DNA of 64,000 bases from Aminobacter aminovorans (GTDB lineage Bacteria; Pseudomonadota; Alphaproteobacteria; Rhizobiales; Rhizobiaceae). Under the pieces are notes generated by a model. That model had not been told where the DNA came from, ran no database searches, and saw only the letters and a list, made by a program, of their open reading frames with translations. The stretch is taken from the NCBI RefSeq assembly GCF_900445235.1, contig NZ_UFSM01000001.1, positions 552,501 through 616,500 of the forward strand. The letters are read 5' to 3'. Made by a program: the position numbers and the translations under genes. This document shows, in pieces, positions 1 to 11,237 of this stretch (position 1 is its first letter; every line of letters begins with the position of its first letter).

Positions 1-120
1 TAGCCTCAAAAAAACCACCGCCAGGCCAAAACAAATCACACAACAAACCCACGCAGACTGATTCAACGCCGATTCACAGCGCATTGCCTCCCTGACGCGC
101 CCAGCGACCCAACAAACGAC

Positions 121-3100
121 TCACTCCGGGCCAAATCCGCCAGGCGTCGGCGTGACGACAATCACCGCTTCGCCCAGTTCGAGCACAGTCTGGTCGCAGG
201 CCTTGAGCATGTCGATCGTGCCGTCGTTGCGACGGACCTTGGTCGCCCCCTTCTGGCCTTCGCCGCCGCCATCAAGACCGAGCGGCGGACGCGAGCGGTG
301 CGAAGAGAGTATCGAGCACTCCATTTTCTCAAGGAAGCGGAGCGTTCGCTTGGTGCCGGCGCCACCTGGCCAGCGACCCTTGCCGCCCGAGCCCTCGCGT
401 ATACGGAAGTCCTCGAGCAAGACAGGGAAACGCAGTTCGAGGATCTCGGGGTCGGTCAGGCGCGAATTGGTCATGTGGGTGTGGACACCAGATGTGCCGG
501 CAAAGCCTCTGTCGTCGTTCATGCGGCCGGCGGGCGAACCGGAGCAGATCGTCTCATAATATTGGTAGGTGGCGTTGCCGAAGGTGAGATTGTTCATCGT
601 CCCTTGGGCATTGGCGAGCGCGCCCATGGCGCCGAAGATCGCGTTGGTGACGTGCTGCGAGGTCTCGACATTGCCAGCGACGACGGCAGCCGGATAGGAC
701 GGGCGCAGCATCGAACCGTCGGGGATAATAATGTCGATCGGCCGGAGACAGCCGGCATTCATCGGGATGTTGTCCTCGACCATGACCCGGAAGGCATAAA
801 GCACGGCAGCGCGGGCCACCGGCTCGGGCGCGTTGAAGTTGTTCTTCATCACAGGCGAGGTGCCTGTGAAGTCGACGGTCGCCTTGCGCTCGGCGCGGTC
901 GATGGAGATCCTTACCTTGATCACCTGGCCGGTGTCGGTCGGATATTCGTATTGGGCATGATCAGGCAGGCGATCGAGCACGCGGCGGACACTTTCGGCG
1001 GCGTTGTCCTGGACGTGGCCCATATAGGCTTCAACGACATCCAGGCCGAAATGGCCGACCATCTTCCTCAGTTCCGCCACACCCTTTTCATTGGCGGCGA
1101 TCTGGGCCTTGAGGTCGGCGATGTTCTGCTGCGGATTGCGGGCAGGATAAGGATGGTCGGTCAGCAGGCGGTGGAGTTCATTTTCGCGGAAGCTGCCGCG
1201 TTCGACGAGGCGGAAATTGTCGAACAGCACGCCCTCCTCGTCTACGGTCGTAGCCAGCGGGGTCATCGAGCCCGGTGCTGTGCCGCCGACATCGGCGTGA
1301 TGGCCGCGCGCAGCGACCCAGAAGAGGATGCGGGGGCTTTTGTCCTTCTTCCCACCTGCGGGAAGAAGGAGGCCCGACGGGCCAGATCGATCATCCGCCC
1401 CAAATGCGCTGCTCATCACCTGGCTACCGCCATCCTCTCCCCCCTTATGAGGAGCGGAAACCAACTCTTCGAACACCGGCGTGACGACCGTTATGTCGGG
1501 CAGATGGGTGCCGCCATTATAAGGAGCGTTGAGGGCAAAGACGTCGCCGGGATGGATGTCGCCCTCGTTGAGACGAATGATGGTCTCGACCGAGCGATCC
1601 ATAGAGCCGAGATGCACCGGCATGTGGGGGGCGTTGGCGACGAGGGCGCCCGTGCGGTCGAAGACGGCGCAGGAGAAGTCGAGCCGCTCCTTGATGTTGA
1701 CCGAATAGGCGGTGTTCTGCAGCGTCACGCCCATCTGCTCGGCGATCGACATGAACAGGTTGTTGAACACCTCGAGCATGACCGGATCGGCAGCGGTGCC
1801 GATGGCAGCGCGACGCATCTTCTTTTCGGTGCGCCGCATCAACACGTGGTTTCGGGCGGTGATCTCGGCGCTCCAGCCGGGTTCGACTACTATTGTCTGG
1901 TGGCTCTCGATGATGAGTGCGGGCCCTGAGACCTTGTGTCCGGGCCTCATGCCGACGCGATGAAAGATGCCGGCCTCGTGCCAGGCGCCCTCGGTGAAGA
2001 TCTTTCGCGCCTCGGAGGCGATGGCAAGCTTTAGCTCGAGCGAGGCCTCGTGTTCCGAGAGCCCACGGGTGCTGCCGTCCCGGCCTTCCAGCACCACAGC
2101 TTCGACCACGGTCGGCTTGTCTTCATATATGAAGCCATACTGCGCCTTGTGGGCAGCCTCGAAGGTGGCCTCCGCCTCGGCGATCGAGCCATGCTCGAAG
2201 CCGACCGGCAGGGCGGTGTCGGTGCCGTCGTAGCGGATATGCAGGACAGGCCGCAGGGCGACATCGTCTTCGGCGATGGCCTGACCGGCGAGCTCAGCCA
2301 GCACCTCGGCGCGCAGATTGCCGATCAAGGCCTCGATTTCGGCGCGCGTTTCCTCGGCCAGCGGCTTGAGCAGCGCCTGCTGCCGCGAGGCGAAGACCGA
2401 GGACAGGCCGATGCCATAGGCCGACAGCAGGCCGGAGAAGGGGTGGATCAGCACCGCCTCCATGCCAAGCGCGTCGGCCACCAGGCAGGCATGTTGGCCG
2501 CCGGCGCCCCCGAAGCAGTTGAGCAGATACTCCGTGACGTCGTAGCCGCGCTGAACCGAGATCTTCTTGATGGCGTTGGCCATGTTCTCGACGGCGATGG
2601 TGACGAAACCCTCGGCGACCGCTTCGGGGCTGCGCCCGTCGCCGATCTCTTCGGCAAGCGCCGCAAACTTCTGGCGTACGACGCGAGCATCGAGCGACTG
2701 GTCTTGCGCAGGGCCGAAAATAGCCGGGAAGAAATCGGGCTGCAGCTTGCCGAGCATGACATTGGCGTCGGTGACGGCGAGCGGGCCGCCACGGCGGTAG
2801 CAGGAGGGGCCGGGATTGGCGCCGGCGGAATCGGGGCCGGCGCGGAAGCGGCCGGCTTCGAAATGCAACACCGAGCCGCCGCCGGCGGCGACCGTGTGGA
2901 TGCGCATCATCGGCGCGCGGACACGCACGCCGGCGACCTCGGTGTCGAAGCTGCGCTCGTATTCGCCGTCATAATGGGCGACGTCGGTCGAGGTGCCGCC
3001 CATGTCGAAACCGATCACCTTGTCGAAGCCGGCAAGCCGGGCCGTCTCGACCATGCCGACAACGCCGCCGGCGGGGCCTGACAAAAGCGCGTCCTTGCCT

Positions 3101-4014
3101 TGGAACAGTTCGGCGGCGGTGAGCCCGCCGGAGGACATCATGAACACCAGGCGGGGGCCTTCCGATTGGCCAATCTCCCCCTTTGTGGGGGAGATGCCCG
3201 GCAGGGCAGACCGGGGCAAGGTGGAGAGCTGGCTTTCGGCGCTATCAGAGCTCTGCGGATCAGCGTCCCCCTTTATCGGCTTCGCCGACAGTTCCCCCAC
3301 CAGGGGGGAGATTGGCGCCGCACCCAATTCTCCTGCCACCTGCCGGACATAGCGCGACAGGATCGGCGACAGATAGGCATCGACGACTGTCGTATCCCCA
3401 CGCCCGACCAACTTGATCAGTGGCGAAACCTCGTGGCTGACCGATACCTGAGAGAATCCACATTTGCGGCAAACGGCGGCGACGGCGCGTTCGTGCTCGG
3501 GGAACTTCCAGGCATGCATGAAGACGATGGCCACAGCATCGATGCCGTCAGCCCTGCCCTGCAGCAGTTGTGGCTTGATCTCCGCTATATCGAGCAGGCG
3601 CTCGACGGTACCATCAACCCGAACCCGCTCATCGACCTCGACGACACGCTCATAGAGCTGCTCGGGCAGGATGATTTCCTTGGCGAAGATGTCCGGCCGG
3701 GCCTGGTAGGCGATGCGCAGGGCATCACGAAAGCCCTTGGTGATAAGGAGGAGGACGCGATCGCCCTTGCGTTCGAGCAGCGCATTGGTGGCAACAGTCG
3801 TGCCCATCCTGATGTCACCTATGCTGCCTGACGGAATGGCAGCACCGGGCGCAAGGCCAAGCAGGTCGCGGATACCCTGGATGGCAGCATCGCGATAAGC
3901 CTCGGGATTTTCCGACAGCAGCTTGCGGGGGTGGAGGCGACCATCAGGGTCGCGACCGATGACATCTGTAAAGGTACCGCCACGGTCGACCCAGAAATCC
4001 CACTTGCCGGACAT
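121..4014 (-). CDS. Hydantoinase/5-oxoprolinase, HyuA-HyuB fusion
   Basis: Cytoplasmic ATP-dependent ring-opening amidase of the 5-oxoprolinase/N-methylhydantoinase family. The N-terminal half is HyuA-like (RGGTFTDV near residue 12, an acetate/sugar-kinase-fold phosphate motif; later [11 protein letters not shown]). The HyuB-like half begins near residue 740 with [11 protein letters not shown] and contains GHHADVGG. About 1297 aa, close to the roughly 1290 aa of fused 5-oxoprolinases. I chose the ATG at 4014 because AAGGGAGAAC precedes it closely and the family motif follows; an ATG 28 codons upstream has no such support. Two low-complexity segments are in-frame repeat insertions (see repeats). 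It follows the XRE-cupin gene on the same strand by 120 bp and is probably co-transcribed. Substrate (5-oxoproline, hydantoin or similar) cannot be decided. Confidence 0.92.
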   Translation of the reverse strand: MSGKWDFWVDRGGTFTDVIGRDPDGRLHPRKLLSENPEAYRDAAIQGIRDLLGLAPGAAIPSGSIGDIRMGTTVATNALLERKGDRVLLLITKGFRDALRIAYQARPDIFAKEIILPEQLYERVVEVDERVRVDGTVERLLDIAEIKPQLLQGRADGIDAVAIVFMHAWKFPEHERAVAAVCRKCGFSQVSVSHEVSPLIKLVGRGDTTVVDAYLSPILSRYVRQVAGELGAAPISPLVGELSAKPIKGDADPQSSDSAESQLSTLPRSALPGISPTKGEIGQSEGPRLVFMMSSGGLTAAELFQGKDALLSGPAGGVVGMVETARLAGFDKVIGFDMGGTSTDVAHYDGEYERSFDTEVAGVRVRAPMMRIHTVAAGGGSVLHFEAGRFRAGPDSAGANPGPSCYRRGGPLAVTDANVMLGKLQPDFFPAIFGPAQDQSLDARVVRQKFAALAEEIGDGRSPEAVAEGFVTIAVENMANAIKKISVQRGYDVTEYLLNCFGGAGGQHACLVADALGMEAVLIHPFSGLLSAYGIGLSSVFASRQQALLKPLAEETRAEIEALIGNLRAEVLAELAGQAIAEDDVALRPVLHIRYDGTDTALPVGFEHGSIAEAEATFEAAHKAQYGFIYEDKPTVVEAVVLEGRDGSTRGLSEHEASLELKLAIASEARKIFTEGAWHEAGIFHRVGMRPGHKVSGPALIIESHQTIVVEPGWSAEITARNHVLMRRTEKKMRRAAIGTAADPVMLEVFNNLFMSIAEQMGVTLQNTAYSVNIKERLDFSCAVFDRTGALVANAPHMPVHLGSMDRSVETIIRLNEGDIHPGDVFALNAPYNGGTHLPDITVVTPVFEELVSAPHKGGEDGGSQVMSSAFGADDRSGPSGLLLPAGGKKDKSPRILFWVAARGHHADVGGTAPGSMTPLATTVDEEGVLFDNFRLVERGSFRENELHRLLTDHPYPARNPQQNIADLKAQIAANEKGVAELRKMVGHFGLDVVEAYMGHVQDNAAESVRRVLDRLPDHAQYEYPTDTGQVIKVRISIDRAERKATVDFTGTSPVMKNNFNAPEPVARAAVLYAFRVMVEDNIPMNAGCLRPIDIIIPDGSMLRPSYPAAVVAGNVETSQHVTNAIFGAMGALANAQGTMNNLTFGNATYQYYETICSGSPAGRMNDDRGFAGTSGVHTHMTNSRLTDPEILELRFPVLLEDFRIREGSGGKGRWPGGAGTKRTLRFLEKMECSILSSHRSRPPLGLDGGGEGQKGATKVRRNDGTIDMLKACDQTVLELGEAVIVVTPTPGGFGPE
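1335..1470. repeat. Palindromic repeat inserted in frame in the HyuB half
   Basis: A perfect 11-bp inverted repeat (1343-1353 and 1360-1370, 6-nt loop) begins a stretch whose translation (Pro/Gly/Lys-rich, containing [11 protein letters not shown]) interrupts the conserved run between TPVFEE and [12 protein letters not shown]. The reading frame is kept. It resembles the short palindromic repeats common between rhizobial genes. Outer borders are approximate. Confidence 0.65.
3169..3316. repeat. Palindromic repeat inserted in frame in the HyuA half
   Basis: A 148-bp element bounded by a perfect 12-bp terminal inverted repeat, GCCAATCTCCCC at 3169-3180 and its complement at 3305-3316. Internal short palindromes lie next to each end. 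Its translation (PISPLVGEL ... [10 protein letters not shown]) separates VAGELG from [10 protein letters not shown] of the HyuA domain and lacks family character. No stop codon is introduced. Confidence 0.8.
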
Positions 4015-4134
4015 GACGTTCTCCCTTTCGCGGTCGCGGCGCTTCGACATGCGGTGCCGCTTGGCTGGGAGGAAGCGGCAGGCTTGCTGCCCCGTCAAGA
4101 GCAGAAAAACCGGGCCAGTCCGTGGCAGATGGGA

Positions 4135-4716
4135 TTAGTTGTCCTGGTCGTAAAGAACCACCATCAGCGCACGGGCGGTTTCCGGGCCGGTATTGGTGAT
4201 TTCGTGGGATACGTCTGCGCGATAGCGCGCCGTCTCGCCTGTCTTCAGCGCCTGCCGTCCCAGCTCGGTTTCCACCGATAGGCCGTCAGTGTGAGCAGTC
4301 AGATGCTCGAAGGTGCCGGGCGCATGCGGTGCGCTTTGCAGCTTGCAGCCACGCGCGATCTCGACCTCGTACCATTCGATACGGCCGGCCAGGGCCGGCG
4401 AACTCAGGATGCGCAGCCGCCAGGCCCCGTCAGGGCTCTTGATTTCAGGTGTCAGCGCCAGCGTCACCAGTTCTATGGCCTGCGCCTTACGCTGGTGGGT
4501 GATTCCGCCTGCGATGAGCTGGGAAAAATCGATCCCGAGCGCCTGGGTCAGGGACCACAGAACGGCGAATGTCGGGTTGGCTTCGCCGCGCTCGATCTGT
4601 GACAGCATCGAGCGCGAAACGCCCGAAATCGCCGCAAGCCGGTCGAGCGTCAGGTGGCGTTCCTTGCGTTCCTTCTGGATCACCGGGCCGATCTTCGGCG
4701 CGTCGTTCACTTCCAT
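4135..4716 (-). CDS. XRE-family regulator with C-terminal cupin domain
   Basis: About 193 aa. Residues 10-70 form a helix-turn-helix (LTLDRLAAISGVSRSMLSQI, then ERGEANPTFAVLWSLTQALG), and residues 110-190 form a small cupin likely to sense a metabolite. The ATG at 4716 is preceded by GGGGGAGG; a longer frame upstream has no family similarity and would overlap kbl. The gene is divergent from kbl-tdh and lies just upstream of the hydantoinase gene, so it may control one or both. This architecture is shared with PuuR-type and other amine or amino-acid regulators. The ligand is unknown. Confidence 0.9.
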   Translation of the reverse strand: MEVNDAPKIGPVIQKERKERHLTLDRLAAISGVSRSMLSQIERGEANPTFAVLWSLTQALGIDFSQLIAGGITHQRKAQAIELVTLALTPEIKSPDGAWRLRILSSPALAGRIEWYEVEIARGCKLQSAPHAPGTFEHLTAHTDGLSVETELGRQALKTGETARYRADVSHEITNTGPETARALMVVLYDQDN

Positions 4717-4854
4717 GTCGCCTCCCCCAAAAGCGGCCCACTGATAGCACCGGCCTGGCCGTCCTGCGAGGCATTTGCGCCTGGCTCGCTGGCCCAACGG
4801 GATTCCACTAGACTTGCCATCATATCCATTATATCGGAATTTCCACCTTAATGG
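4717..4854. promoter_or_regulatory. Divergent promoter region, XRE regulator / kbl
   Basis: 138 bp between divergent starts. The stretch 4818-4844 is distinctly AT-rich (ATATCCATTATATCGGAATT) against a GC-rich background and is the likely site of kbl promoter and operator elements. I could not define a dependable operator. Confidence 0.45.
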
Positions 4855-6069
4855 ATGGAGAGACCGTTGAACCAGGATTTCCTTTCCCACATCTCGAACG
4901 TTCTCCAGGGCATCGAGGCCGACGGTCTCTACAAGCGAGAGCGCCAGATCTCCGGCATGCAGGCCGGCCGTATCAAGGTGAAGGGTCAGACTGGCGAACG
5001 CCAGATGGTCAATCTCTGCGCCAACAACTATCTCGGCCTCGCCGACAATGCCGATATCCGCAAGGCGGCGGCAGATGCGCTCGACGAGTTCGGCTTCGGC
5101 ATGGCCTCGGTGCGCTTCATCTGCGGCACCCAGACGCTGCACCGCGAGCTCGAGCACGCCATATCAGACTATCTCGGCAAGGACGATGCGATCCTGTTTG
5201 CCGCCTGCTTCGACGCCAATGGAGCGCTGTTCGAGCCGTTGCTCGGCGCCGAGGACGCCATCATCTCCGACAGTCTGAACCATGCCTCGATCATCGACGG
5301 CGTCAGGCTCTCCAAGGCCAAGCGGTTCCGCTACGCCCAGGGCGACATGGACGACCTGGAGACCCAGCTCAAGCAGGCCGCCGCTGATGGGGCGCGCTTC
5401 AAGCTGGTCGTCACCGACGGCGTGTTCTCGATGGATGGCCACGTCGCCAAGCTCAAGCAGATCTGCGATCTCGCCGAGCGCTATAGCGCCATCGTCGCCG
5501 TCGACGATTGCCATGCCACCGGTCATATCGGCGAAGAGGGCCGCGGCACGCCGGCGCTGACGGGGGCAGGCAACCGCGTCGACATCGTCACCGGCACGCT
5601 AGGCAAGACGCTGGGCGGCGCGATGGGCGGCTTTATCGCGGCGTCGCAGTCGATCATCGACCTGCTGCGCCAGCGCGCGCGCCCCTATCTCTTCTCCAAC
5701 AGTCTGGCACCTGCCGTTGCCGCCGGTTCGCTGAAAGCCATCGAGATTGCGCGGGGCGCCGACGACCTGCGCGCCAAGCTCGGCCGCCACACCACGCGCT
5801 TTCGCGACGGCCTGACCCAGGCAGGTTTCACGCTGCTTCCGGGCGAGACGCCGATCATCCCGGTCATGCTGGGCGATGCAGTGCTGGCGCAGCGAATGGC
5901 CAAGGCGCTCGACGAGCGCGGCGTCTATGTCGCCGGCTTCTTCTATCCCGTGGTGCCGCAGGGCAAGGCGCGCATCCGTACCCAGATGTCGGCCGCCCTC
6001 GACGAACAGGACATTACCTTCGCCATCGACGCCTTTGCCGACGCTGGCAAGTCGCTCGGCATCATCTGA
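4855..6069 (+). CDS. kbl: 2-amino-3-ketobutyrate CoA ligase (glycine C-acetyltransferase)
   Basis: PLP enzyme of the alpha-oxoamine synthase family. It cleaves 2-amino-3-ketobutyrate with CoA to glycine and acetyl-CoA, the second step of threonine degradation. About 404 aa, against 398 in E. coli. Key features are CANNYLGLA near residue 55, [10 protein letters not shown] near 217, and the PLP lysine in [10 protein letters not shown] (K251 from the ATG). The start is ambiguous: the ATG at 4855 lies inside GATGGAGAG, which is itself a good ribosome site for a TTG at 4867. Starting there gives a protein beginning (f)MNQDFLSHI, a better fit to the family length. tdh follows after 17 bp. Confidence 0.96.
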   Translation: MERPLNQDFLSHISNVLQGIEADGLYKRERQISGMQAGRIKVKGQTGERQMVNLCANNYLGLADNADIRKAAADALDEFGFGMASVRFICGTQTLHRELEHAISDYLGKDDAILFAACFDANGALFEPLLGAEDAIISDSLNHASIIDGVRLSKAKRFRYAQGDMDDLETQLKQAAADGARFKLVVTDGVFSMDGHVAKLKQICDLAERYSAIVAVDDCHATGHIGEEGRGTPALTGAGNRVDIVTGTLGKTLGGAMGGFIAASQSIIDLLRQRARPYLFSNSLAPAVAAGSLKAIEIARGADDLRAKLGRHTTRFRDGLTQAGFTLLPGETPIIPVMLGDAVLAQRMAKALDERGVYVAGFFYPVVPQGKARIRTQMSAALDEQDITFAIDAFADAGKSLGII

Positions 6070-6086
6070 TTTTCAGGAGTTTTCCC

Positions 6087-7109
<1,023 letters not shown>

Positions 7110-7183
7110 GCTTTTGCGACCACGGTTGATCAAGAGGTCGCGCTCACAGCGCGGCCTTAGTTGTTAGGTTCCTGGCTTTCACA

Positions 7184-7320
7184 AAGGCCCCCTCTCCGCC
7201 TCGCTTCGCTCGGCACCTCTCCCCAAAGGGGCGAGGACCCCAAGCCGGGATGAGCGCCGCCATGGCGGCAGCGGATTTCTTCGCCCCTCTGGGGAGAGGG
7301 GGCCCGAAGGGCCGGATAGG
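7184..7320. repeat. Intergenic palindromic repeat
   Basis: A perfect 12-bp inverted repeat (GGCCCCCTCTCC at 7186-7197, complement at 7293-7304) encloses further short hairpins such as CCTCGCTTCGCTCGG. It is the same general type of element as those inside the hydantoinase gene and at 48.6 and 51.8 kb. No coding potential is evident. Confidence 0.7.
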
Positions 7321-7338
7321 GGAAGTTGGTGCGGGATG

Positions 7339-7396
7339 CGACGACTAACAGAAAACCCGCGGAAGCTGCCTTCCGCGGGTTTTCTGTTAGTCGTCG
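7339..7396. terminator. Bidirectional terminator, 27-bp perfect stem
   Basis: Left arm 7339-7365 and right arm 7370-7396 are perfectly complementary over 27 bp around a CTGC loop. The core CCGCGG-type GC stem is flanked by AAAA on one side and TTTT on the other, so it can act on both strands. It lies exactly between the convergent tdh and TIM-barrel genes. Confidence 0.9.
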
Positions 7397-7406
7397 ATGA
7401 GGCGGC

Positions 7407-8495
7407 TTAAGCCGCCTTTTTCAGTGGCAAACCAAGCTCTTCGCAGATGCCCCTGACATGGGCGGCACTTGTCTTGATGTAGTCGACCGTCTCGGCATAG
7501 TGGTAGTTCTTCACCGCCCATGCAGCGAAGCTTTCGCGGTCCAGGACCTCGCCGCCGGCGATGCGGGCAGCATAGTCCTGTACCATCTTCATATAGTCGG
7601 CATACTCCTCGACGCTGAGGTCGGGGTGGCCTTCGAGCCATTTGGGATCGGCGATCTCGATGATCATCTTGGGCGGGTTGCGCGGCCGGTCCGAGAAGGA
7701 TTCGTAGTTTTCGATCGACAGGTTGAGATCGGGATTGGCGGCGGCCAGGATCGGCATGATGGCGCGGAAATCGACGACGCCGCCGCCACAGGGGCGCATC
7801 TGGAAATCGAGCACCTCGCCATCATAGGCAATCAGCGCGTCCTTGATGTGGGATTGGCGTACATAAGGTGCCACGCGCTTGGCCGCCCAGACCGGGTGCT
7901 CGGCGCGCTGCAACACGTTTGCCGTATCGAAGACGATGCCTGTCGTATCCGGCCCGACTTCCTCGACCAGCCGTACCAGTTCGAAAGAGGTGATCTCCTC
8001 ATGCGTCTCGAGGTTGAGGTGGATGCCGAGGTCACGGGCGATCGGCGCGAGCTTCTTGAGGAAACGCGCGGTGGCGTCGAGCTGCTCTTGCCAGGTCACA
8101 TCGGTGCGGAAGCGGTCATAGGCGAAGCGGCCGGTATAGGCCGGCTTGTAGTTGGCGGTCGCCACCCAGAGTTCGCGGCAGTCGATGGCAGCACAGGCCT
8201 CCATCATGCGGCGAAAGCCGAGCACGATGTCGCCGTCACCGATCAGGCGCAGTTCGGGCGCCTCGGGCGTTGCATAAGGATTGACCTTGCCAAGGCCGGT
8301 TTCGAGATACATGCCAAGTTCGTCGGCGCGCTGCTTGATCTCGCCGAGATAGCCGGCATCCAGCGTCGGGCTCATGTCGAGGACAGTGCGGAAGAACAGA
8401 CCCTCCATGCCCAATTCCTTGGCATGATCGAAGCTGGCCACAGGTCCGCGCTTGGTGGCTTCCGGAATCTTGCGGCCATCGACACCGATACGCAT
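7407..8495 (-). CDS. Sugar phosphate isomerase/epimerase-like TIM-barrel protein (362 aa)
   Basis: AP-endonuclease-2/xylose-isomerase-like TIM barrel. Probable metal-binding segments include LNLETHEEIT near residue 163, GIVFDTANVLQ near 190, SHIKDA near 220 and LSIENYESF near 262. ATG at 8495 is preceded by AAGGAG. It is the last gene of the operon with the Dpp-like importer, 21 bp after the ATPase gene, so it probably acts on the imported compound. It is clearly related to the 310-aa protein at 17880-18812 (SPTLD, V[TS]WQ.QLD, THEEI.[TS], F[DP]..NVL.R). The substrate is unknown; hydroxypyruvate isomerase- or inosose-type chemistry is only a family analogy. Confidence 0.85.
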   Translation of the reverse strand: MRIGVDGRKIPEATKRGPVASFDHAKELGMEGLFFRTVLDMSPTLDAGYLGEIKQRADELGMYLETGLGKVNPYATPEAPELRLIGDGDIVLGFRRMMEACAAIDCRELWVATANYKPAYTGRFAYDRFRTDVTWQEQLDATARFLKKLAPIARDLGIHLNLETHEEITSFELVRLVEEVGPDTTGIVFDTANVLQRAEHPVWAAKRVAPYVRQSHIKDALIAYDGEVLDFQMRPCGGGVVDFRAIMPILAAANPDLNLSIENYESFSDRPRNPPKMIIEIADPKWLEGHPDLSVEEYADYMKMVQDYAARIAGGEVLDRESFAAWAVKNYHYAETVDYIKTSAAHVRGICEELGLPLKKAA

Positions 8496-8516
8496 CGGCA
8501 GTCTCCTTAGTAAATG

Positions 8517-9335
8517 TCAGTTTGCGGTTTCGAGGCGGCGCGCCGCACGACGGGCGCGGCCGACGACGGGATCGGGCACAGGCACCGCCGCCAGTAGCGA
8601 CTGGGTGTAGGGCATCTCAGGGTTGTCGAAGATCTGCTCGCGCGTGCCCTGCTCGACGACCTTGCCCTTGTGCAGCACGACGATCTTTTCGCAGAGATGG
8701 CGGACAACGGCGAGGTCATGCGCCACAAAGACGATGGCGAGGTTGAGCTTCTTCTGCATGTCCTGCAACAGGTTGATGACCTGCGCCTGTACCGACACGT
8801 CGAGTGCTGCCACCGGCTCGTCGCAGACGAGGATGCGCGGGCGGATGACAAGTGCGCGCGCAATGGCGATGCGCTGGCGCTGGCCACCGGAGAAGGACCG
8901 CGTGTAGCGGTCCATATCATTGGGGTTGAGGCCGACCATCTCCATCATCTCGGCGACCCGCTTGCGGCGTGCAGCCGCCGTCGGCTCGAGCTTGTGGATC
9001 AAAAGTCCCTCGCCGATCAGCTCCTCGACCGTCATGCGCGGGTTGAGGCTGCCATAGGGGTCCTGGAACACCATCTGCACTTCGCGACGGAAGCGCCTGA
9101 GATCCTCGCCCTTGGCGTGGATCACGTCGATGCCGTCATAGGTAATCGTGCCTTCTTCCGGCTTGATCAGCGCCAGCATGCATTTGGCGATGGTCGACTT
9201 GCCGGATCCCGATTCGCCGACAAGGCCGATGGCCTCGCCGGTGTCGACGTTGAGCGTGACGTCGTGCAGCACCTTTGCGGGCGGGTTGGGGAAGGCATTG
9301 TACGACTTGCTGATGCTGTCGATGGACATGAGCAT
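8517..9335 (-). CDS. Peptide/opine-type ABC importer ATPase (DppF-like)
   Basis: 272-aa ATPase of the oligopeptide/dipeptide class. Walker [10 protein letters not shown] near residue 38, Q-loop VFQDPYGSLNPRM, signature SFSGGQRQRIAIARAL and Walker B ILVCDEP. The gene starts 2 bp after the partner ATPase gene ends. With the other subunits it forms a five-gene importer in the order binding protein, permease, permease, ATPase, ATPase. The substrate is not predictable from the ATPase. Confidence 0.95.
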   Translation of the reverse strand: MLMSIDSISKSYNAFPNPPAKVLHDVTLNVDTGEAIGLVGESGSGKSTIAKCMLALIKPEEGTITYDGIDVIHAKGEDLRRFRREVQMVFQDPYGSLNPRMTVEELIGEGLLIHKLEPTAAARRKRVAEMMEMVGLNPNDMDRYTRSFSGGQRQRIAIARALVIRPRILVCDEPVAALDVSVQAQVINLLQDMQKKLNLAIVFVAHDLAVVRHLCEKIVVLHKGKVVEQGTREQIFDNPEMPYTQSLLAAVPVPDPVVGRARRAARRLETAN

Positions 9336-9337
9336 GG

Positions 9338-10384
9338 TCAGGCGCCCTTTCGGTCATGCGGGTGGCGGTCATGCTGGTGGCCGTCATGCAGATGGCAGGC
9401 GACGCGCGACAGACCGATCGGCAAGAGAGCTGGCAGGTCCTTGTCGCAGCGCTCGAAGCGCTGGTCGCAGCGCGGATGGAACGGGCAACCGCTTGGCCGC
9501 GCCAGTGGCGGCGGCGGTGCGCCGGGGATGGCGTAAAGGGTGTTGAGATCCTGGTCGATGCGCGGCACCGCCTTGATCAGCCCTTGCGTATAGGGATGGC
9601 TCGGCTTGGCAAAGACGCCTGCGACCTCGCCGTCCTCGACGATGCGGCCCGAATACATGACCATGACGCGCTCGGCGAAGCCGGCGACGACGCCGAGATC
9701 GTGGGTAATGAACAGCACTGCCAGGCCGCGACGGGTCGACACGTCGTCGAGCAGGTCGAGCACCTGATCCTGAACGCGCACGTCGAGTGCCGTGGTCGGC
9801 TCGTCGGCGATCAGCAGGCGCGGTTCGCCGACCAGCGCCATCGCCAGCACGACGCGCTGGCGCATGCCGCCGGAGAACTCGTGCGGATAGGCATCGAGGC
9901 GTTCGGCAGCGCGATCGACACCAAGTTCGTCGAGCACGGCAAGTGCCCGCTTGCGCGCCTCGGCCTTGCCGATGCCGCGGATGCGCAGCGTCTCGGCGAC
10001 TTGGTCGCCAATGGTCATCAGCGGATCGAGGAAGCTCATCGGGTCCTGGAAGACCATGGCGATGGAGCTGCCGCGCAGCCTGCCCATGTCGCGCTCGGAC
10101 AGCTTGAGCAGGTCGGTGCCGTCGAAGTCGACCCGGCCGGACAGTTTGGCCAGGCGGTCGAGCCGCATAAGCGCACGCGCCGTCAGCGACTTGCCCGAGC
10201 CAGACTCGCCGACCAAGGCCACGCGCTCACCGACGCCGATGCTGAAATCGACGCCATCGACGATGCGGACGCTCGCGCCGCTGCGGCCAAGCGGCATATC
10301 GACGGTCAGCTTATCGACCGTGACGAGAGGCGGACGGAGCGGGGTGACTGTGGCTTGGTCGGGCATGGGGTGCACGGTCCTCAT
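9338..10384 (-). CDS. Peptide/opine-type ABC importer ATPase (DppD-like)
   Basis: 348-aa ATPase with Walker [14 protein letters not shown]-loop [13 protein letters not shown], signature [15 protein letters not shown] and Walker [13 protein letters not shown]. The C-terminal oligopeptide-transporter extension contains [15 protein letters not shown], a possible Fe-S or metal site seen in this family, and then a His-rich tail ([12 protein letters not shown]). The start may be the ATG at 10384, adjacent to the permease stop, or the ATG at 10366. The His-rich tail is somewhat unusual. Confidence 0.94.
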   Translation of the reverse strand: MRTVHPMPDQATVTPLRPPLVTVDKLTVDMPLGRSGASVRIVDGVDFSIGVGERVALVGESGSGKSLTARALMRLDRLAKLSGRVDFDGTDLLKLSERDMGRLRGSSIAMVFQDPMSFLDPLMTIGDQVAETLRIRGIGKAEARKRALAVLDELGVDRAAERLDAYPHEFSGGMRQRVVLAMALVGEPRLLIADEPTTALDVRVQDQVLDLLDDVSTRRGLAVLFITHDLGVVAGFAERVMVMYSGRIVEDGEVAGVFAKPSHPYTQGLIKAVPRIDQDLNTLYAIPGAPPPPLARPSGCPFHPRCDQRFERCDKDLPALLPIGLSRVACHLHDGHQHDRHPHDRKGA

Positions 10385-10385
10385 C

Positions 10386-11237
10386 TCAATTGCCCCTCAA
10401 GGACGGATCGCGTCGGACCTGGATGATGTCGCCGAGTAGGCCGAACGCGATCGAGGTGATGGCAACCGCTGCACCGGGAGCAACGACGGTCCACCAGGCG
10501 GTCGAGACATAGCCGCGGGCGGCGGCGATGGTGGCGCCCCATTCGGCGCTTGGCGGCTGAGCGCCGACGCCGATGAAGGACAGGCTCGCCAGCACCAGCA
10601 CAGTCGTGCCGATGTCGCCGGCCCATTTCACGATCAAGACGTCGAGTGAATTGGGCAGCACATGTTTGGTCATCAGCCGCCACTTCGACACGCCGAGCAC
10701 CTGGGCACCGGCGACGAAAGGCTGTTCCATCGTCTGGCGCATGATGCCACGCAGCATGCGGGCGGTGATCGGCCATCCCGTTATGGCCATGGCGATGATC
10801 GCCGAGCGCAGGCTGGCGCCCATGGCGGCGGCGAAGCCGAGCGCCACGATCATGCCCGGCAGTGCCAAGCCGATGTCGGTGAGGCGCATCAGGCTCTCGT
10901 CGAGCCAGCGCGGACCGGCGGCAGCGACGGTGGCAAGCGTGACGCCGATCAGCGAATAGAGCGTCACCACCAGGAAGGCCGAGAGCAGGGTCGTCTGGGC
11001 ACCTACGATGAGGCGCCAGAACACGTCGCGGCCCTGATCGTCGGTGCCGAACCAGTTGGTCGCACTCGGCGGCATCAGCGAATTGGCGATGTCGGAATTG
11101 TAGATGCTGTCAGGCGCGAGGAACGGTCCGAAGACGGCGATCGCCAGAAGGGCGACGACAAGCGTGAAGACGAATATCTCGAAGGTGCTGAAGCCTTCCT
11201 TGCGGCGGGCGGTTACCGGCTGGGCAATGGCGGTCAT
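10386..11237 (-). CDS. ABC importer permease, DppC type
   Basis: 283-aa inner-membrane permease with a cytoplasmic N-terminus, an N-terminal anchor helix (FVFTLVVALLAIAVFGPFL) and the binding-protein-dependent transport domain. The coupling EAA-like segment is around GAQVLGVSKWRLMTKHVLPN. Its start overlaps the upstream permease stop by 4 bp, indicating translational coupling. Part of the 13.9-7.4 kb importer operon. Confidence 0.94.
   Translation of the reverse strand: MTAIAQPVTARRKEGFSTFEIFVFTLVVALLAIAVFGPFLAPDSIYNSDIANSLMPPSATNWFGTDDQGRDVFWRLIVGAQTTLLSAFLVVTLYSLIGVTLATVAAAGPRWLDESLMRLTDIGLALPGMIVALGFAAAMGASLRSAIIAMAITGWPITARMLRGIMRQTMEQPFVAGAQVLGVSKWRLMTKHVLPNSLDVLIVKWAGDIGTTVLVLASLSFIGVGAQPPSAEWGATIAAARGYVSTAWWTVVAPGAAVAITSIAFGLLGDIIQVRRDPSLRGN

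Noticed and set aside
298..3081. Long plus-strand frames (e.g. 298-1929, 2050-3081) opposite the hydantoinase gene
   Set aside because: They are antisense, His/Arg/Gly-rich with no family motif, and mirror third-position GC of the real gene.
5508..6086. Extension of tdh upstream through kbl
   Set aside because: The frame is open by chance; the sequence before 6087 is not Tdh-like, and a ribosome site and correct N-terminus occur at 6087.
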